From CAKMZU01 sp965248335 (GTDB lineage: Bacteria; Pseudomonadota; Gammaproteobacteria; Pseudomonadales; DT-91): DNA of 64,000 nt. Every line of letters begins with the position of its first letter. Position 1 is the first letter of the stretch. A program made the position numbers and the translations under genes. The DNA is taken from positions 2,108,001 to 2,172,000 of the forward strand of contig CBDFIY010000003.1 of NCBI GenBank assembly GCA_965248335.1. Reading direction: 5' to 3'. Under the pieces are notes generated by a model. It was not told where the DNA came from, did not search any database, and saw nothing but the letters and a program-made list of their open reading frames with translations. Shown one piece after another: positions 36,182-45,300 of this stretch.

Positions 36182-37243
36182 ATGAATGCGCCCTTGAAAA
36201 AGCCTTATATAATAAAGACCGACGCGATAGAAGAACGGTATGCCCGTGGCTGGCATTGTTTGGGTAAAACGAGCGAATTTACGGAAGAACCCACAACCCT
36301 CGAGTTTTTTGGAAAAAAACTCGCGGCTTATCGAGGAAAAGAAAGCGGACAAGTTCATATCGTTGATGGTTATTGCCCGCACATGGGTGCAGACTTAAGC
36401 CGAGGTACTGTTGAGGGCGATTCCCTGCGATGCCCATTCCATAGCTGGCGCTGGGGCAGTGATGGCGTTTGTAACGATATTCCTTATGCTGACCGTATTC
36501 CTGATAAAGCCGTTATTGCTGCCTACCCCACCACTGAAACCAACGGTCTCTTATTTGTGTGGCACGACCCAGAAGGCTTGCCACCTATTGAAGAGCAATA
36601 CCCTCGCAGAATTGATGACTACTACACAGGCGAATGGTCAGATTGGCACATTGCCAAATTCACCATTAATTCAAATTGCCGCGAACTTGTCGATAATATG
36701 GCTGATATGGCGCATTTTGGCCCCGTTCATTACTCAACTGTCGAAACGTTTAAGAACATGCAAGATGGCCATACCTTTACCCAGTTTATGTCAGGTGGCC
36801 ATGAAATCCTTGCCGATGATGGGCAAAAATTTACCTCGGTAGCCACTTATGAAGGGCCTTCTTACATGACAACCACCATGACTGGCTCTATGGAAGGTCA
36901 CGAAATGGTGACGCATTTGCTCGTGGCAAATGTACCGATCAGCGCAGAGAAATTCGAAATTTACCTCGGGGTTATGCTTAAAAAAGACCCCACCTTAAGC
37001 CCGGAAGAAAACCAAGGCATGGTTGAAGAATACACGCAAATGAGCGTTGATTCTTTCGTGCAAGATGTTGATATTTGGAACAATAAAATCCGTGTCGATA
37101 ATCCATTAATGTGCGATGGCGATGGCCCTATAAACATGCTGAGAAAATGGTATGCGCAATTTTATATGGATCGCGCCGACATCCCTGAAACGCTTGCAAC
37201 TGCAAAGAAAACACACGAAACAAAAATAAAATATAAGCGCTAA
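36182..37243 (+). CDS. 3-ketosteroid 9alpha-hydroxylase oxygenase-like (KshA-like) Rieske protein
   Basis: A 353-aa protein. Rieske ligands in YCPHMGADL and RCPFHSWRW. The catalytic iron motif DNMADMAHFGPVHYST is close to the KshA signature DNMADMAHFFYIH. The C-terminal block LMCDGDGPINMLRKWYAQFY plus MDRADIPE also matches KshA. AAGGA lies 7 bases before the ATG. Inferred reaction: 9alpha-hydroxylation of a 3-ketosteroid, opening ring B by the 9,10-seco route. Twenty-one bases downstream is an HsaC/BphC-type dioxygenase that would act later in the same pathway. No reductase (KshB) is in the window. Confidence 0.85.
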   Translation: MNAPLKKPYIIKTDAIEERYARGWHCLGKTSEFTEEPTTLEFFGKKLAAYRGKESGQVHIVDGYCPHMGADLSRGTVEGDSLRCPFHSWRWGSDGVCNDIPYADRIPDKAVIAAYPTTETNGLLFVWHDPEGLPPIEEQYPRRIDDYYTGEWSDWHIAKFTINSNCRELVDNMADMAHFGPVHYSTVETFKNMQDGHTFTQFMSGGHEILADDGQKFTSVATYEGPSYMTTTMTGSMEGHEMVTHLLVANVPISAEKFEIYLGVMLKKDPTLSPEENQGMVEEYTQMSVDSFVQDVDIWNNKIRVDNPLMCDGDGPINMLRKWYAQFYMDRADIPETLATAKKTHETKIKYKR

Positions 37244-37264
37244 GCACAAATATAGGGAATAAGC

Positions 37265-38167
37265 ATGAAAATAAAAGCACTCGGTTATCTGTTTATTGAG
37301 TCAACAAACCCTGAGCAGTGGCAAAGCTACATGACCGATATTGTCGGCATGATGAATGCCCCCATGATGGCACATGGCGATAATCTTTATTTTAAAATGG
37401 ATGCCTATACATGGCGTATTGCCATTAAGCCATCGGATAAAGATTGTTTAAGTATTGCAGGCTGGGAAGTTGAAACTGTCGACGATTTCAATCAGGCGAA
37501 AGCGGATTTAAACGCTGCAGGCGTACCTTTTACTGTGCTCAATGATACCCAACTTGCCGAACGTAATGTCAAAGAGGCTATTCAATTCACCGACCCTGCC
37601 GGTAACACGGTCGAAATCTTTTATAATATGCCGCTCGATTACCTGCCGCTTATTTCCAAGGTCGGTGTTAACGCCTTCGATACCGGATTTAATGGCGACA
37701 TGGGGCTTGGTCACTTTGTCATTCCCACCAATAACTTTAACGAAACCTATGCATTTTATCGTGAAGTATTAGGGTTCGGCCAAACCGATTTCATGGCGTT
37801 TAAATTCGCTGCAGAAGCACCCGAGCAAGGGCTAAATTTCTTACACGTCAACAATCCAAGGCATCACAGTTTGGCAATTTTTGATGACCCGAATCCTGCG
37901 CCAACACGCTGCGTACACTTAATGTTTGAAGTGCCAAGCATGGATGATGTGGGTTACTTTATTGACCGATGCAAACAGCACGAAATTCGTATCAGTTCCT
38001 CGCTTGGTAAGCATACCAATGATTTAATGACCTCGGTCTATGTTGATAGCCCAGCAGGATTTGCTATTGAATTTGGTACAGGTGGCTTGCAACTGGAATG
38101 GGATGATTATAAGCCTACTCACAGTGCACGCCCCTCCCTCTGGGGACATGAATGGAACCATCAATAG
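37265..38167 (+). CDS. Extradiol ring-cleavage dioxygenase, HsaC/BphC type
   Basis: A 300-aa, two-domain vicinal-oxygen-chelate protein. Metal ligands: His150 (GLGHFV), one of His200/His201 (NPRHHSLA) and Glu269 (FAIEFG). Catalytic His250 (LGKHTNDLM) and Tyr259 are conserved. The C-terminal SLWGHEW is shared with HsaC. It cleaves a catechol meta to the hydroxyls; in steroid breakdown the substrate is 3,4-DHSA. Cotranscribed with the KshA-like gene (21-base gap, GGGAATAA upstream). BphC-like aromatic degradation is the alternative, but the KshA neighbour favours steroids. Confidence 0.87.
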   Translation: MKIKALGYLFIESTNPEQWQSYMTDIVGMMNAPMMAHGDNLYFKMDAYTWRIAIKPSDKDCLSIAGWEVETVDDFNQAKADLNAAGVPFTVLNDTQLAERNVKEAIQFTDPAGNTVEIFYNMPLDYLPLISKVGVNAFDTGFNGDMGLGHFVIPTNNFNETYAFYREVLGFGQTDFMAFKFAAEAPEQGLNFLHVNNPRHHSLAIFDDPNPAPTRCVHLMFEVPSMDDVGYFIDRCKQHEIRISSSLGKHTNDLMTSVYVDSPAGFAIEFGTGGLQLEWDDYKPTHSARPSLWGHEWNHQ

Positions 38168-38200
38168 ATAAAGTGCCACCGTCAACGTAACGACAGTATC

Positions 38201-38328
38201 TATACCTATCGGAATTGGAGATGCAAGAAGGCGGCAAGCGAGCGAACCCCCATGAGCTTACAGTCAGTAAGTGATTGGGGCGAGCGAGCGCGGCCAATGC
38301 CCTTGCATCTTCAAGGGTGATCGGTATA
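38201..38328. repeat. Miniature palindromic repeat, 128-bp full form
   Basis: Starts TATACCTATCGGAATTGGAG and ends TCAAGGGTGATCGGTATA. The inner hairpin is CCCCCATGAGCTTAC with GTAAGTGATTGGGG. Located between the extradiol dioxygenase and truncated hemoglobin genes. Confidence 0.85.
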
Positions 38329-38394
38329 AAGGCACACTCACTGAACTGGCATGCCCTAACCTGCCTTGCCAGTTCTTATACGCACGAGTAACAC

Positions 38395-38781
38395 ATGACA
38401 AATAACGCAACACCGTATGAGCTTTTAGGCAAAGAAGAAGGCATAAAAGCCTTGGCTGATGCATTTTATGATGCAATGGATGAGCTACCTAACGCTCAGC
38501 ATATACGTGAGATGCACAATAAATCACTTACCGATATTAAACAAAAACTCTTTGAATACCTGAATGGGTGGCTCGGTGGGCCGCACTTATACAAAGAAAA
38601 GTATGGGCACATCTGCCTTACTGACCAGCATAAAGCCTTTACGATTACAGAAGAAGACCGCGACCAGTGGTTATTTTGCTGGCATCACGCACTCGATAAA
38701 TTAGGCATCGCTGATGATGTGAAAACCATGATTGAGGCACCTATTAATCGTATGGCTGATTTTTTGGTGAACAAACGTTAG
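38395..38781 (+). CDS. Group II truncated hemoglobin
   Basis: A 128-aa globin of 2-on-2 fold. The N-terminus (YELLGKEEGIKALADAFYDA) and LFEYLNGWLGGPHLYKEKYG are typical. The proximal heme His is in TDQHKAFTI, and group II Trp G8 is in DQWLFCW. These proteins bind oxygen or nitric oxide; roles in NO detoxification and oxygen supply are proposed for the family. It follows the oxygenase genes on the same strand but is separated by a palindromic repeat, so cotranscription is uncertain. Confidence 0.9.
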   Translation: MTNNATPYELLGKEEGIKALADAFYDAMDELPNAQHIREMHNKSLTDIKQKLFEYLNGWLGGPHLYKEKYGHICLTDQHKAFTITEEDRDQWLFCWHHALDKLGIADDVKTMIEAPINRMADFLVNKR

Positions 38782-39096
38782 TGCGATAATCTTCTTATCT
38801 CTGTGTTTCTATTATCGCAACGCACTCTAATTATCGACGCGCAACCTGTCACCACAGCCCTGATCTAGGCGGGTGAGAAAATCCATTGTTTTTATCAAAA
38901 AACACGCACCCAACTTTCAGCCTAGACAACCTTCGTAAGCATGACGATAGAATGCGTCAAAAACCGTCATACTCGTGAAGGCGAGTACCCATGAACTCGT
39001 GTTCTGGCGTGAAACTAAAGTAAAAAAACAGAGGCATAAAATAATACCTTATAACGTCATTTCGACTGGCTAACTTCGATCTTTTGACCCCCTTCT

Positions 39097-39121
39097 ATAC
39101 CGATTACCCTTGAAGGAACGT
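39097..39121. repeat. End fragment of the miniature palindromic repeat
   Basis: TATACCGATTACCCTTGAAG matches one tip of the repeat (TATACCGATCACCCTTGAAG in other copies), then diverges. It directly precedes a PepSY-protein relic. Confidence 0.45.
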
Positions 39122-39262
39122 GTCCTGCTAGACCTACACAGCGGGCGTATTTTTAGATAAATCGGCCCTTGGTTTATGAGTTTTGTTGCGTTTTCATTGA
39201 TTGCCATGGTGATATCCGGTGTGTATTTATGGTGGCGACAAAAACCCAGAAAGCGCGTTTGA
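39117..39262 (+). pseudogene. PepSY-associated transmembrane protein, C-terminal relic
   Basis: The plus frame reads ERVLLDLHSGRIF, R, a TAA, then IGPWFMSFVAFSLIAMVISG and VYLWWRQKPRKRV before a stop. The order DLHSGR..F, GPW, hydrophobic helix, GVYLWWR is the C-terminal signature of PepSY-associated membrane proteins of iron/heme uptake systems. Only this tail remains. The other ~450 bases of the 38782-39380 gap hold no gene I can see. Confidence 0.55.
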
Positions 39263-39425
39263 CATGCTGCAAGTGCTATCAATAGCCGTGATAGCATCAC
39301 AGCAAGCATACAAAAGAAATAACTCCCTCTTGAAATGAAAAATTACAGCGAAAACACCCCATAAAAAGCTGACGTCATAAGTGAATACCTTTAAAATTAG
39401 CCCTTTTTTTATTACTGCTTTCATA

Positions 39426-40259
39426 ATGACAACACTTCAACAACCCCAAAATACAATCCTTAAGATACAAAACATCTTTTGCCGGCTCAAAAACAATCGG
39501 TATTTCGAATTTTTTGTTATATTCATTATCATTATTTCAGCGCTTGAAATCGGCGCAAAAACTTACGACTTGCCCGAAAACTTATCCCTCGCACTGCACT
39601 ATCTTGATGTGTTCGTCACTCTCTTTTTTCTTGTCGAAATCTCTATTCGCTTTATTGGCGAGCCGAACAAAAGAGGCTTTTTTAAAAGCGGTTGGAATGC
39701 TTTCGATACGCTCGTTGTGGTCGTAAGCCTTATCCCTATCAATGATAGCGAAATGGTTCTTTTGGCTCGACTGATTCGTATCTTTAGGGTTTTGCGGATG
39801 GTTTCCGTTATACCTGAGTTGCGCATTTTGATTAACTCACTTCTTAAAGCATTACCTCAACTTGGCTATGTTATGCTGTTGATGTTTATCATCTTTTATA
39901 TTTACGCAGCCATAGGCAGCCTCTTTTTTTCAGCGATTAATGTCAAGCTCTGGGGCAACATTGCAATCTCACTATTAACCTTATTCAGGATCATGACTTT
40001 TGAAGGCTGGACAGACGTCATGTACCAAACAATGGAAGTCTATCCGTTAAGTTGGGTCTTTTACTTAAGCTTTCTCTTCTTTACTGCTTTCGCCTTTCTT
40101 AATATGGTGATTGGCATCGTGGTCAACGTCATGGAAGAAGAAAAACAAAAGGAACGTGCGCTAGATACAGAGCATATTTCGATAGAGGCATTGAACGAAA
40201 ATATCAATGACCTAAAAAGGCTTATCACTGAGCGTACAGGGCTTCCTAGCACTTTTTGA
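39426..40259 (+). CDS. Voltage-gated cation channel (bacterial ion-transport family), tail altered by IS
   Basis: About 277 aa (292 from GTG 39381). Six membrane segments: S4 carries regularly spaced Arg (ARLIRIFRVLRM), then S5, a pore loop and S6 (FLNMVIGIVVNVMEE). A cytoplasmic coiled coil follows. The pore motif is TFEGWTD, instead of the TLESW-type filter of canonical bacterial sodium channels, and resembles calcium-channel EGWTD motifs. An ISAs1 inserted at codon ..TER replaces the last five residues: originally ERNEKSP with a stop at 42780, now ERTGLPSTF. The protein should still be nearly complete. Confidence 0.85.
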   Translation: MTTLQQPQNTILKIQNIFCRLKNNRYFEFFVIFIIIISALEIGAKTYDLPENLSLALHYLDVFVTLFFLVEISIRFIGEPNKRGFFKSGWNAFDTLVVVVSLIPINDSEMVLLARLIRIFRVLRMVSVIPELRILINSLLKALPQLGYVMLLMFIIFYIYAAIGSLFFSAINVKLWGNIAISLLTLFRIMTFEGWTDVMYQTMEVYPLSWVFYLSFLFFTAFAFLNMVIGIVVNVMEEEKQKERALDTEHISIEALNENINDLKRLITERTGLPSTF

Positions 40260-40328
40260 TCAGTACAAAGTTTAAGCTGTCATATGATACGAAGTCCTTG
40301 AAAAATTCAATATTAAAATAGTCAATTT

Positions 40329-41569
40329 CCCAGTACATGACAATTAATTGCTCATATGCCACTCATCCTAAATAGAGGCGGTATCCAGTCTCTAGGCGTA
40401 AAAGCGTTAAGACATTTTCGTATTTTTTTAATATCAGTCACAACGCCAGAAATTATTTGCTGTAACAAATCGAGGCCGTGGCGAAAATAACTTTTCTCTA
40501 AACGGCCGTGTTTTTTTTACTGATGCCATCGCCTTGCTCACAGCGCCAAACACCCGTTTTATAAGACCAGCAATAAGCAATCGCGAGCACAGACATCACC
40601 CTGTCAATTTTATCGTGATCCGTTAGATGTGTTTCCTCGAAGTTAAATCCACGCGTTTTGAGGCATTCAAATAATGTTTCTATTTCCCAGCGTCTTGCAT
40701 AAATAATTAAACTGTCGGGTAGCGCCTGATTGGCCGCAACAATAAGAAATTCACCATCAGAAAGGCGTTTTCCAGAAAGATAAACAGGCAGTCCCCATAG
40801 TAATCGAACACCCGCTAATGATGTTTCCTCACCGGGCTTTAAATGATAGAACAGCCCATCAATATTAACTTCAAGACCTCGGCTATTGGTTGTTATTTCA
40901 GACTTTTTAATACGGATAACAAAGGGAATGCCTTGCTGATCAAGGTAGTCAAAAAAGTCTTTGCCGATAAATTCTCTGTCAGCCGTTAATGCTTCTATAC
41001 GATCTTTCCCAAACAGGCGGATAAAACGATTTAGTAGCTGAATGCGTTCGCAGGTATTAGAGTTACCTTTTTTGTTCAGCATCATCCAAAATACGGGGAT
41101 TGCACGACCTTTATAGCAAATGCTCAACATTAATATATTGATATTCACTCGGCCGTATTGCCAGTTGGTTCTATCGATAGCTAATGTCCATTTGATGCTG
41201 TCATTAAAAAATAACCGCGTAATAAACAGGGCTATACCGTTTGGTGAGAAATGGGACTTTGAAAAAAACCGCTGCAAGCGTCTGTAACTCGATTCTACTT
41301 TTACATCTTTGCCTACTTGTGTTGCCAGTTTTGTCAAATTAACTGACCTCACTGCTATCAAAGCAATTAATATTTCTGCAAACAGATTAAGGTTTTTTTC
41401 ATGACATCTAAATGATTTCTTGAGTTGGCGAGAGAGATGCTTGTGGGGGGGCAAATTATATCCATAAGTTCGTCAATTTTTGAACCTTATTAGATACATA
41501 ATTATCAATTAATTCAGTCAATTATAGATTAACGGCTATTATTCAACAAATTATGTGTCACGTACTGGG
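40329..41569. mobile_element. IS4-family insertion sequence, copy 2, nested (1241 bp)
   Basis: Same ends as copy 1 (CCCAGTACATGACA and inverted CCCAGTACGTGACA). Flanked by the 9-bp duplication AGTCAATTT, a sequence internal to the ISAs1. It therefore inserted after the ISAs1. Confidence 0.92.
40498..41454 (-). CDS. IS4-family transposase, copy 2
   Basis: 318 aa, nearly identical to copy 1 apart from a few substitutions (for example GLFYHL for RLFYHL). Its C run near the start has seven instead of eight bases, so the copy 1 ATG (MDIIC) is out of frame. The frame here begins at TTG (MPPHKHLSR). Catalytic residues are as in copy 1. Confidence 0.88.
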   Translation of the reverse strand: MPPHKHLSRQLKKSFRCHEKNLNLFAEILIALIAVRSVNLTKLATQVGKDVKVESSYRRLQRFFSKSHFSPNGIALFITRLFFNDSIKWTLAIDRTNWQYGRVNINILMLSICYKGRAIPVFWMMLNKKGNSNTCERIQLLNRFIRLFGKDRIEALTADREFIGKDFFDYLDQQGIPFVIRIKKSEITTNSRGLEVNIDGLFYHLKPGEETSLAGVRLLWGLPVYLSGKRLSDGEFLIVAANQALPDSLIIYARRWEIETLFECLKTRGFNFEETHLTDHDKIDRVMSVLAIAYCWSYKTGVWRCEQGDGISKKNTAV

Positions 41570-41588
41570 AGTCAATTTCTCATACCTA

Positions 41589-42731
41589 TTGTCAAAGATA
41601 GTTTTCTGCCATCCAAACACCATGAATATATCTGCATGTACAGCCTCAATAAGAGATCCGCGACAAGGCATCAATCAAAAACACAGCCTTGAAAGCCTCC
41701 TTCTAATCGTTTTTTCATCAATAATAAGTGGTTATGATAGCCCTAACAGCATGTCTAATTTTGCAGCTATGAAGCTTGACTGGCTGCAGAAGCATACAGA
41801 TATCGAATCTGCTCCCTGTGCAGAAACATTACGGTTTTTACTTGCATGCATAAAGCCAAGAGATTTGATTGAAGGGTTTACGACATTCGTTTCAAGTTTG
41901 CAGGGTGAATCTACAGGAGATGTTATTTCATTAGACGGCAAAACGATGCGAGGAACAAGGCACAATGGTCGAGAAGCCATCCATGTTATTAGTGCATGGT
42001 CTCAAAGCCGAGGCCTGACGCTGTGTGCCCTCGAATCAGAAGGAAAGAAAAATGAAATCAAAACTTTGCCGAAGCTTGTCGACAGAATTGAGGTAAAAAA
42101 TTCCACTATTACCATTGATGCGATGGGATGCCAAAAAGAAATCGCAAAAAAGATTATTGAAAAAGAAGCTGACTATTTTCTGCAACTGAAAGGTAATCAG
42201 CAGGGGTTGCTGGAAGAAATCCAAGCTTTTCATCACAAGCTTGAACGTGATGGTTATGAAGAAAATAAGACCTCATATTTTGAGGAGGCGAATAAAGGGC
42301 ATGGTCGATTAGAGATAAGGAAATATCAGCACTTTGAATTAACAGACTGGGTAGATAAGGCTAAACCTTGGAGCGGCTTGAGTTCGGCTGTGCGTGTTGA
42401 GCGGCATCGGTCTTCAAATAAAGGGGAGTCTAAAGAAGTTTCCTGGTATATTAGCTCACGCTCTCCTGATGCAAAGCATGCGGCGAAAGCCATTAGGGGA
42501 CACTGGGAAATAGAAAATAAACTGCATTGGCGGTTAGATGTTATTTTTAAAGAAGATGACTGCCAGCTTCATTCCGCTGGGCTCAATATTGCTACAATAA
42601 AGCGTCACTGTATGAATTTGTTAACACTTAATGATCAAAGCAAAAAGGGGATGAAACATCGAGTTATGGGGTGTGCAATTAATGATAAATACAGAGAGAA
42701 AATGCTTTTCTCCGGTCAATTTATGCACTGA
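41589..42731 (+). CDS. ISAs1-family transposase, copy 2
   Basis: 380 codons from the same TTG as the other copies; the frame also runs upstream into the IS4 end. Differs from copies 1 and 3 at a few residues (IKPRDL, NSTITIDAM, RLDVIF). Intact catalytic residues. The IS4 sits about 20 bases upstream and may affect expression. Confidence 0.9.
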   Translation: MSKIVFCHPNTMNISACTASIRDPRQGINQKHSLESLLLIVFSSIISGYDSPNSMSNFAAMKLDWLQKHTDIESAPCAETLRFLLACIKPRDLIEGFTTFVSSLQGESTGDVISLDGKTMRGTRHNGREAIHVISAWSQSRGLTLCALESEGKKNEIKTLPKLVDRIEVKNSTITIDAMGCQKEIAKKIIEKEADYFLQLKGNQQGLLEEIQAFHHKLERDGYEENKTSYFEEANKGHGRLEIRKYQHFELTDWVDKAKPWSGLSSAVRVERHRSSNKGESKEVSWYISSRSPDAKHAAKAIRGHWEIENKLHWRLDVIFKEDDCQLHSAGLNIATIKRHCMNLLTLNDQSKKGMKHRVMGCAINDKYREKMLFSGQFMH

Positions 42732-42852
42732 TCAAAAAGTGCTAGGAGGCCCTGACTGAGCGTAACGAAAAGTCACCATAAATTATTTGATTCTTTTTAT
42801 AAAAACATGGTATTAAACAACTTACGCCAGTAAAAGTTTGGGGTTTGATGCC

Positions 42853-45231
42853 ATGTCGGATTTTGTCGGGAAAGATGAATCAGATGAGAACGATGGAAAG
42901 TACACGCTGCTCGCACCTGAGCAACATTTGCCTAATAAGCTGTACTTAATACCCACCCCTTCTCGCCCTTTTTTCCCTGGCCAATTGCAGCCTGTCCTTG
43001 TTAATACTAATCAGTGGGGCGATACGCTAAAACGCATTGTCGAAAGCCGCGACATGATATTTGGCTTAATTTACTCAACCCTCGATGACCACCAGCCTGA
43101 ATCTAATGAAGGTTTTGCACATACGGGTTGCGCGGTGAGAATGATAAACCCCACCGAAGATGAAGAGCATATTCAGATTGTTGCGAAGGGATTGAGGCGT
43201 TTTAAAATTCGCAAGTGGCTATCAGAAAAACCCCCTTTTTTAGTCGAAGTCACCTACCCTGAAGAAGACGACGATGGGGATTCCGACGAGTTAAAAGCCT
43301 ACGGCATGTCAATGATTCGGGCCATTAAGGAATTAGTCACCTTAAATCCGCTTTACGGGGAAGAAATCAAACAATACTTCAAGTACTTTAACCCAAGCGC
43401 GCCCTCCCCACTGACCGATTTTGCCGCAGCGATCACGACAGCAACAGGCGAAAAATTACAGAAGGTTTTAGATACCGTAGCACTCATACCCCGCATGCAA
43501 CAAGTTTTACCGTTAATCATGCGTGAAATTGAAATCGCCAAATTACAGAATGAAATCAGTGAAGAGGTGAATGAACAAGTTGCACGCCATCAGCGTGATT
43601 TTTTCCTTAGAGAGCAGCTTAAAGTTATTCAACACGAACTCGGCATTAGCAAGGATGATAGGCAGGCTGATATCGATCGCTTTACCGAAAGGATGCTAAA
43701 TAAAGTGACTTCCGAAGAGGTAACGACAAAAATCAATGAAGAGTTGGATAAGCTGGGTATCCTAGAAACGGGCTCACCGGAATACGCCGTTACAAGGAAT
43801 TATCTGGATTGGCTGACATTAATGCCTTGGAATAAAAGCGCCAAAAGCACGATTGACTTAAAGCGCTCCCGCAAGATTTTAGATGAAGATCATGATGCGC
43901 TCAATGATGTAAAGAATCGCATTATTGAATTTTTAGCGATGGCGCATTTTAAAGGGGATGTGTCAGGTTCTATTATTTTATTCGTAGGGCCACCCGGCGT
44001 GGGCAAAACCTCCATAGGGAAATCCATTGCCAAAGCACTCGACAGGCCTTTTTATCGGTTTAGTGTCGGCGGTATGCGCGACGAAGCAGAAATTAAAGGG
44101 CATCGCCGCACCTATATTGGTGCCCTGCCTGGCAAGCTGATTCAAGCACTCAAAGAAGTCAACGTGAATAACCCCGTGATCATGCTGGATGAAGTGGATA
44201 AAATTGGCAGCTCATTTCATGGTGACCCCGCTTCCGCCTTGCTTGAGGTGCTTGATCCTGAGCAAAACGCGAACTTTGTTGATCACTTTATGGATGTCCA
44301 AATTGATCTTTCAAATGTACTGTTCCTCTGTACTGCGAATCAGCTTGATAGCATCCCCGCGGCTTTACTTGATCGCATGGATGTCATCCGGTTATCAGGC
44401 TATATCTTGGAAGAAAAATTACAAATTGCTAAGCGTCACCTTATCCCTAAAATCCTCGAATCCATCAAGATAAAAAAGAATGATTTTAAATTTAAGGATG
44501 CAGCAATAAAAACAGTCATTGACAGCTACGCCAGAGAAGCTGGCGTTAGGCAGCTTGAAAAAAGTTTACAAAAAATTATCCGCAAAGTACTGGTAAAAAT
44601 TATCGACCAGCCTGAGAAAATCACCATTGGCAAAACCGATATCGAAACGTACCTTGGGAAGCCCCACTTCAAATTGGAGCAGCAATTAAATGGCGTCGGT
44701 GTCGTCACAGGACTGGCATGGACGGCAATGGGCGGTGTCACGCTATCAATAGAGGCGCAGGGTATTGATAGCAAGGCACGCGGATTCAAACAAACCGGCC
44801 AACTTGGTGAGGTCATGCGCGAATCCAGCGAAATCGCTTACAGCTATATATCAGGAAATGCCAAAAAATATCACCTCGATCCGACCTTTTTCGACAAGCA
44901 TCTGATCCATATGCATGTGCCCGAGGGCGCAACACCTAAAGACGGGCCCAGCGCAGGGATCACCATTGCTTCAGCACTCACCTCATTAGCACTTAACAAA
45001 CCTATTAAGCGGCAATGGGCAATGACAGGCGAAATGACACTGACAGGGCAAGTGCTCGCCGTGGGCGGTATACGTGAAAAGGTGATTGCGGCCAAACGGC
45101 TAAAAATTAAAAACCTTTTGCTCCCAGCCAGCAATGAGCCTGATTTCGACGAGCTTCCTGATTACATTAAAAAAGGGCTAAATGTGGTTTTTGTTTCGCA
45201 CTTCAATGAGGTTTTTGAGCAGGTGTTTTAG
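42853..45231 (+). CDS. lon: ATP-dependent protease Lon
   Basis: 792 aa from ATG 42853; TTG 42838 is five codons upstream, in frame. N-terminal LON substrate-binding domain (LYLIPTPSRPFFPGQ onward), AAA+ module with Walker A GPPGVGKTS near residue 380 and Walker B VIMLDEVDK, then the S16 peptidase domain with the catalytic Ser in KDGPSAGITIAS near residue 699 and a Lys about 43 residues later (IREKVIAAKR). Degrades misfolded and regulatory proteins in the cytoplasm. Its promoter region is now next to the ISAs1 at 42755. It may be one of two lon copies in the genome, which I cannot tell. Confidence 0.93.
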   Translation: MSDFVGKDESDENDGKYTLLAPEQHLPNKLYLIPTPSRPFFPGQLQPVLVNTNQWGDTLKRIVESRDMIFGLIYSTLDDHQPESNEGFAHTGCAVRMINPTEDEEHIQIVAKGLRRFKIRKWLSEKPPFLVEVTYPEEDDDGDSDELKAYGMSMIRAIKELVTLNPLYGEEIKQYFKYFNPSAPSPLTDFAAAITTATGEKLQKVLDTVALIPRMQQVLPLIMREIEIAKLQNEISEEVNEQVARHQRDFFLREQLKVIQHELGISKDDRQADIDRFTERMLNKVTSEEVTTKINEELDKLGILETGSPEYAVTRNYLDWLTLMPWNKSAKSTIDLKRSRKILDEDHDALNDVKNRIIEFLAMAHFKGDVSGSIILFVGPPGVGKTSIGKSIAKALDRPFYRFSVGGMRDEAEIKGHRRTYIGALPGKLIQALKEVNVNNPVIMLDEVDKIGSSFHGDPASALLEVLDPEQNANFVDHFMDVQIDLSNVLFLCTANQLDSIPAALLDRMDVIRLSGYILEEKLQIAKRHLIPKILESIKIKKNDFKFKDAAIKTVIDSYAREAGVRQLEKSLQKIIRKVLVKIIDQPEKITIGKTDIETYLGKPHFKLEQQLNGVGVVTGLAWTAMGGVTLSIEAQGIDSKARGFKQTGQLGEVMRESSEIAYSYISGNAKKYHLDPTFFDKHLIHMHVPEGATPKDGPSAGITIASALTSLALNKPIKRQWAMTGEMTLTGQVLAVGGIREKVIAAKRLKIKNLLLPASNEPDFDELPDYIKKGLNVVFVSHFNEVFEQVF

Positions 45232-45300
45232 CTGCAAATTGCAGCATTATGTATTGACCAAATTGCGCTTTTTAGCGCACGAAAACTCACAAGGGGACGC

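Larger units (their letters stand above)
40237..42755. mobile_element. ISAs1-family insertion sequence, copy 2, carrying a nested IS4
   Basis: Outer ends CAGGGCTTCC and, inverted, CAGGGCCTCC. Flanked by the 10-bp duplication ACTGAGCGTA (40227-40236 and 42756-42765). An IS4 (40329-41569) sits inside, upstream of the transposase start. Minus the IS4 and its duplication, the element equals the 1268-bp copies. Confidence 0.92.

Noticed and set aside
40237..40259. The channel gene as a full pseudogene because of the IS.
   Set aside because: Only about five C-terminal residues change; all membrane segments and most of the tail remain.
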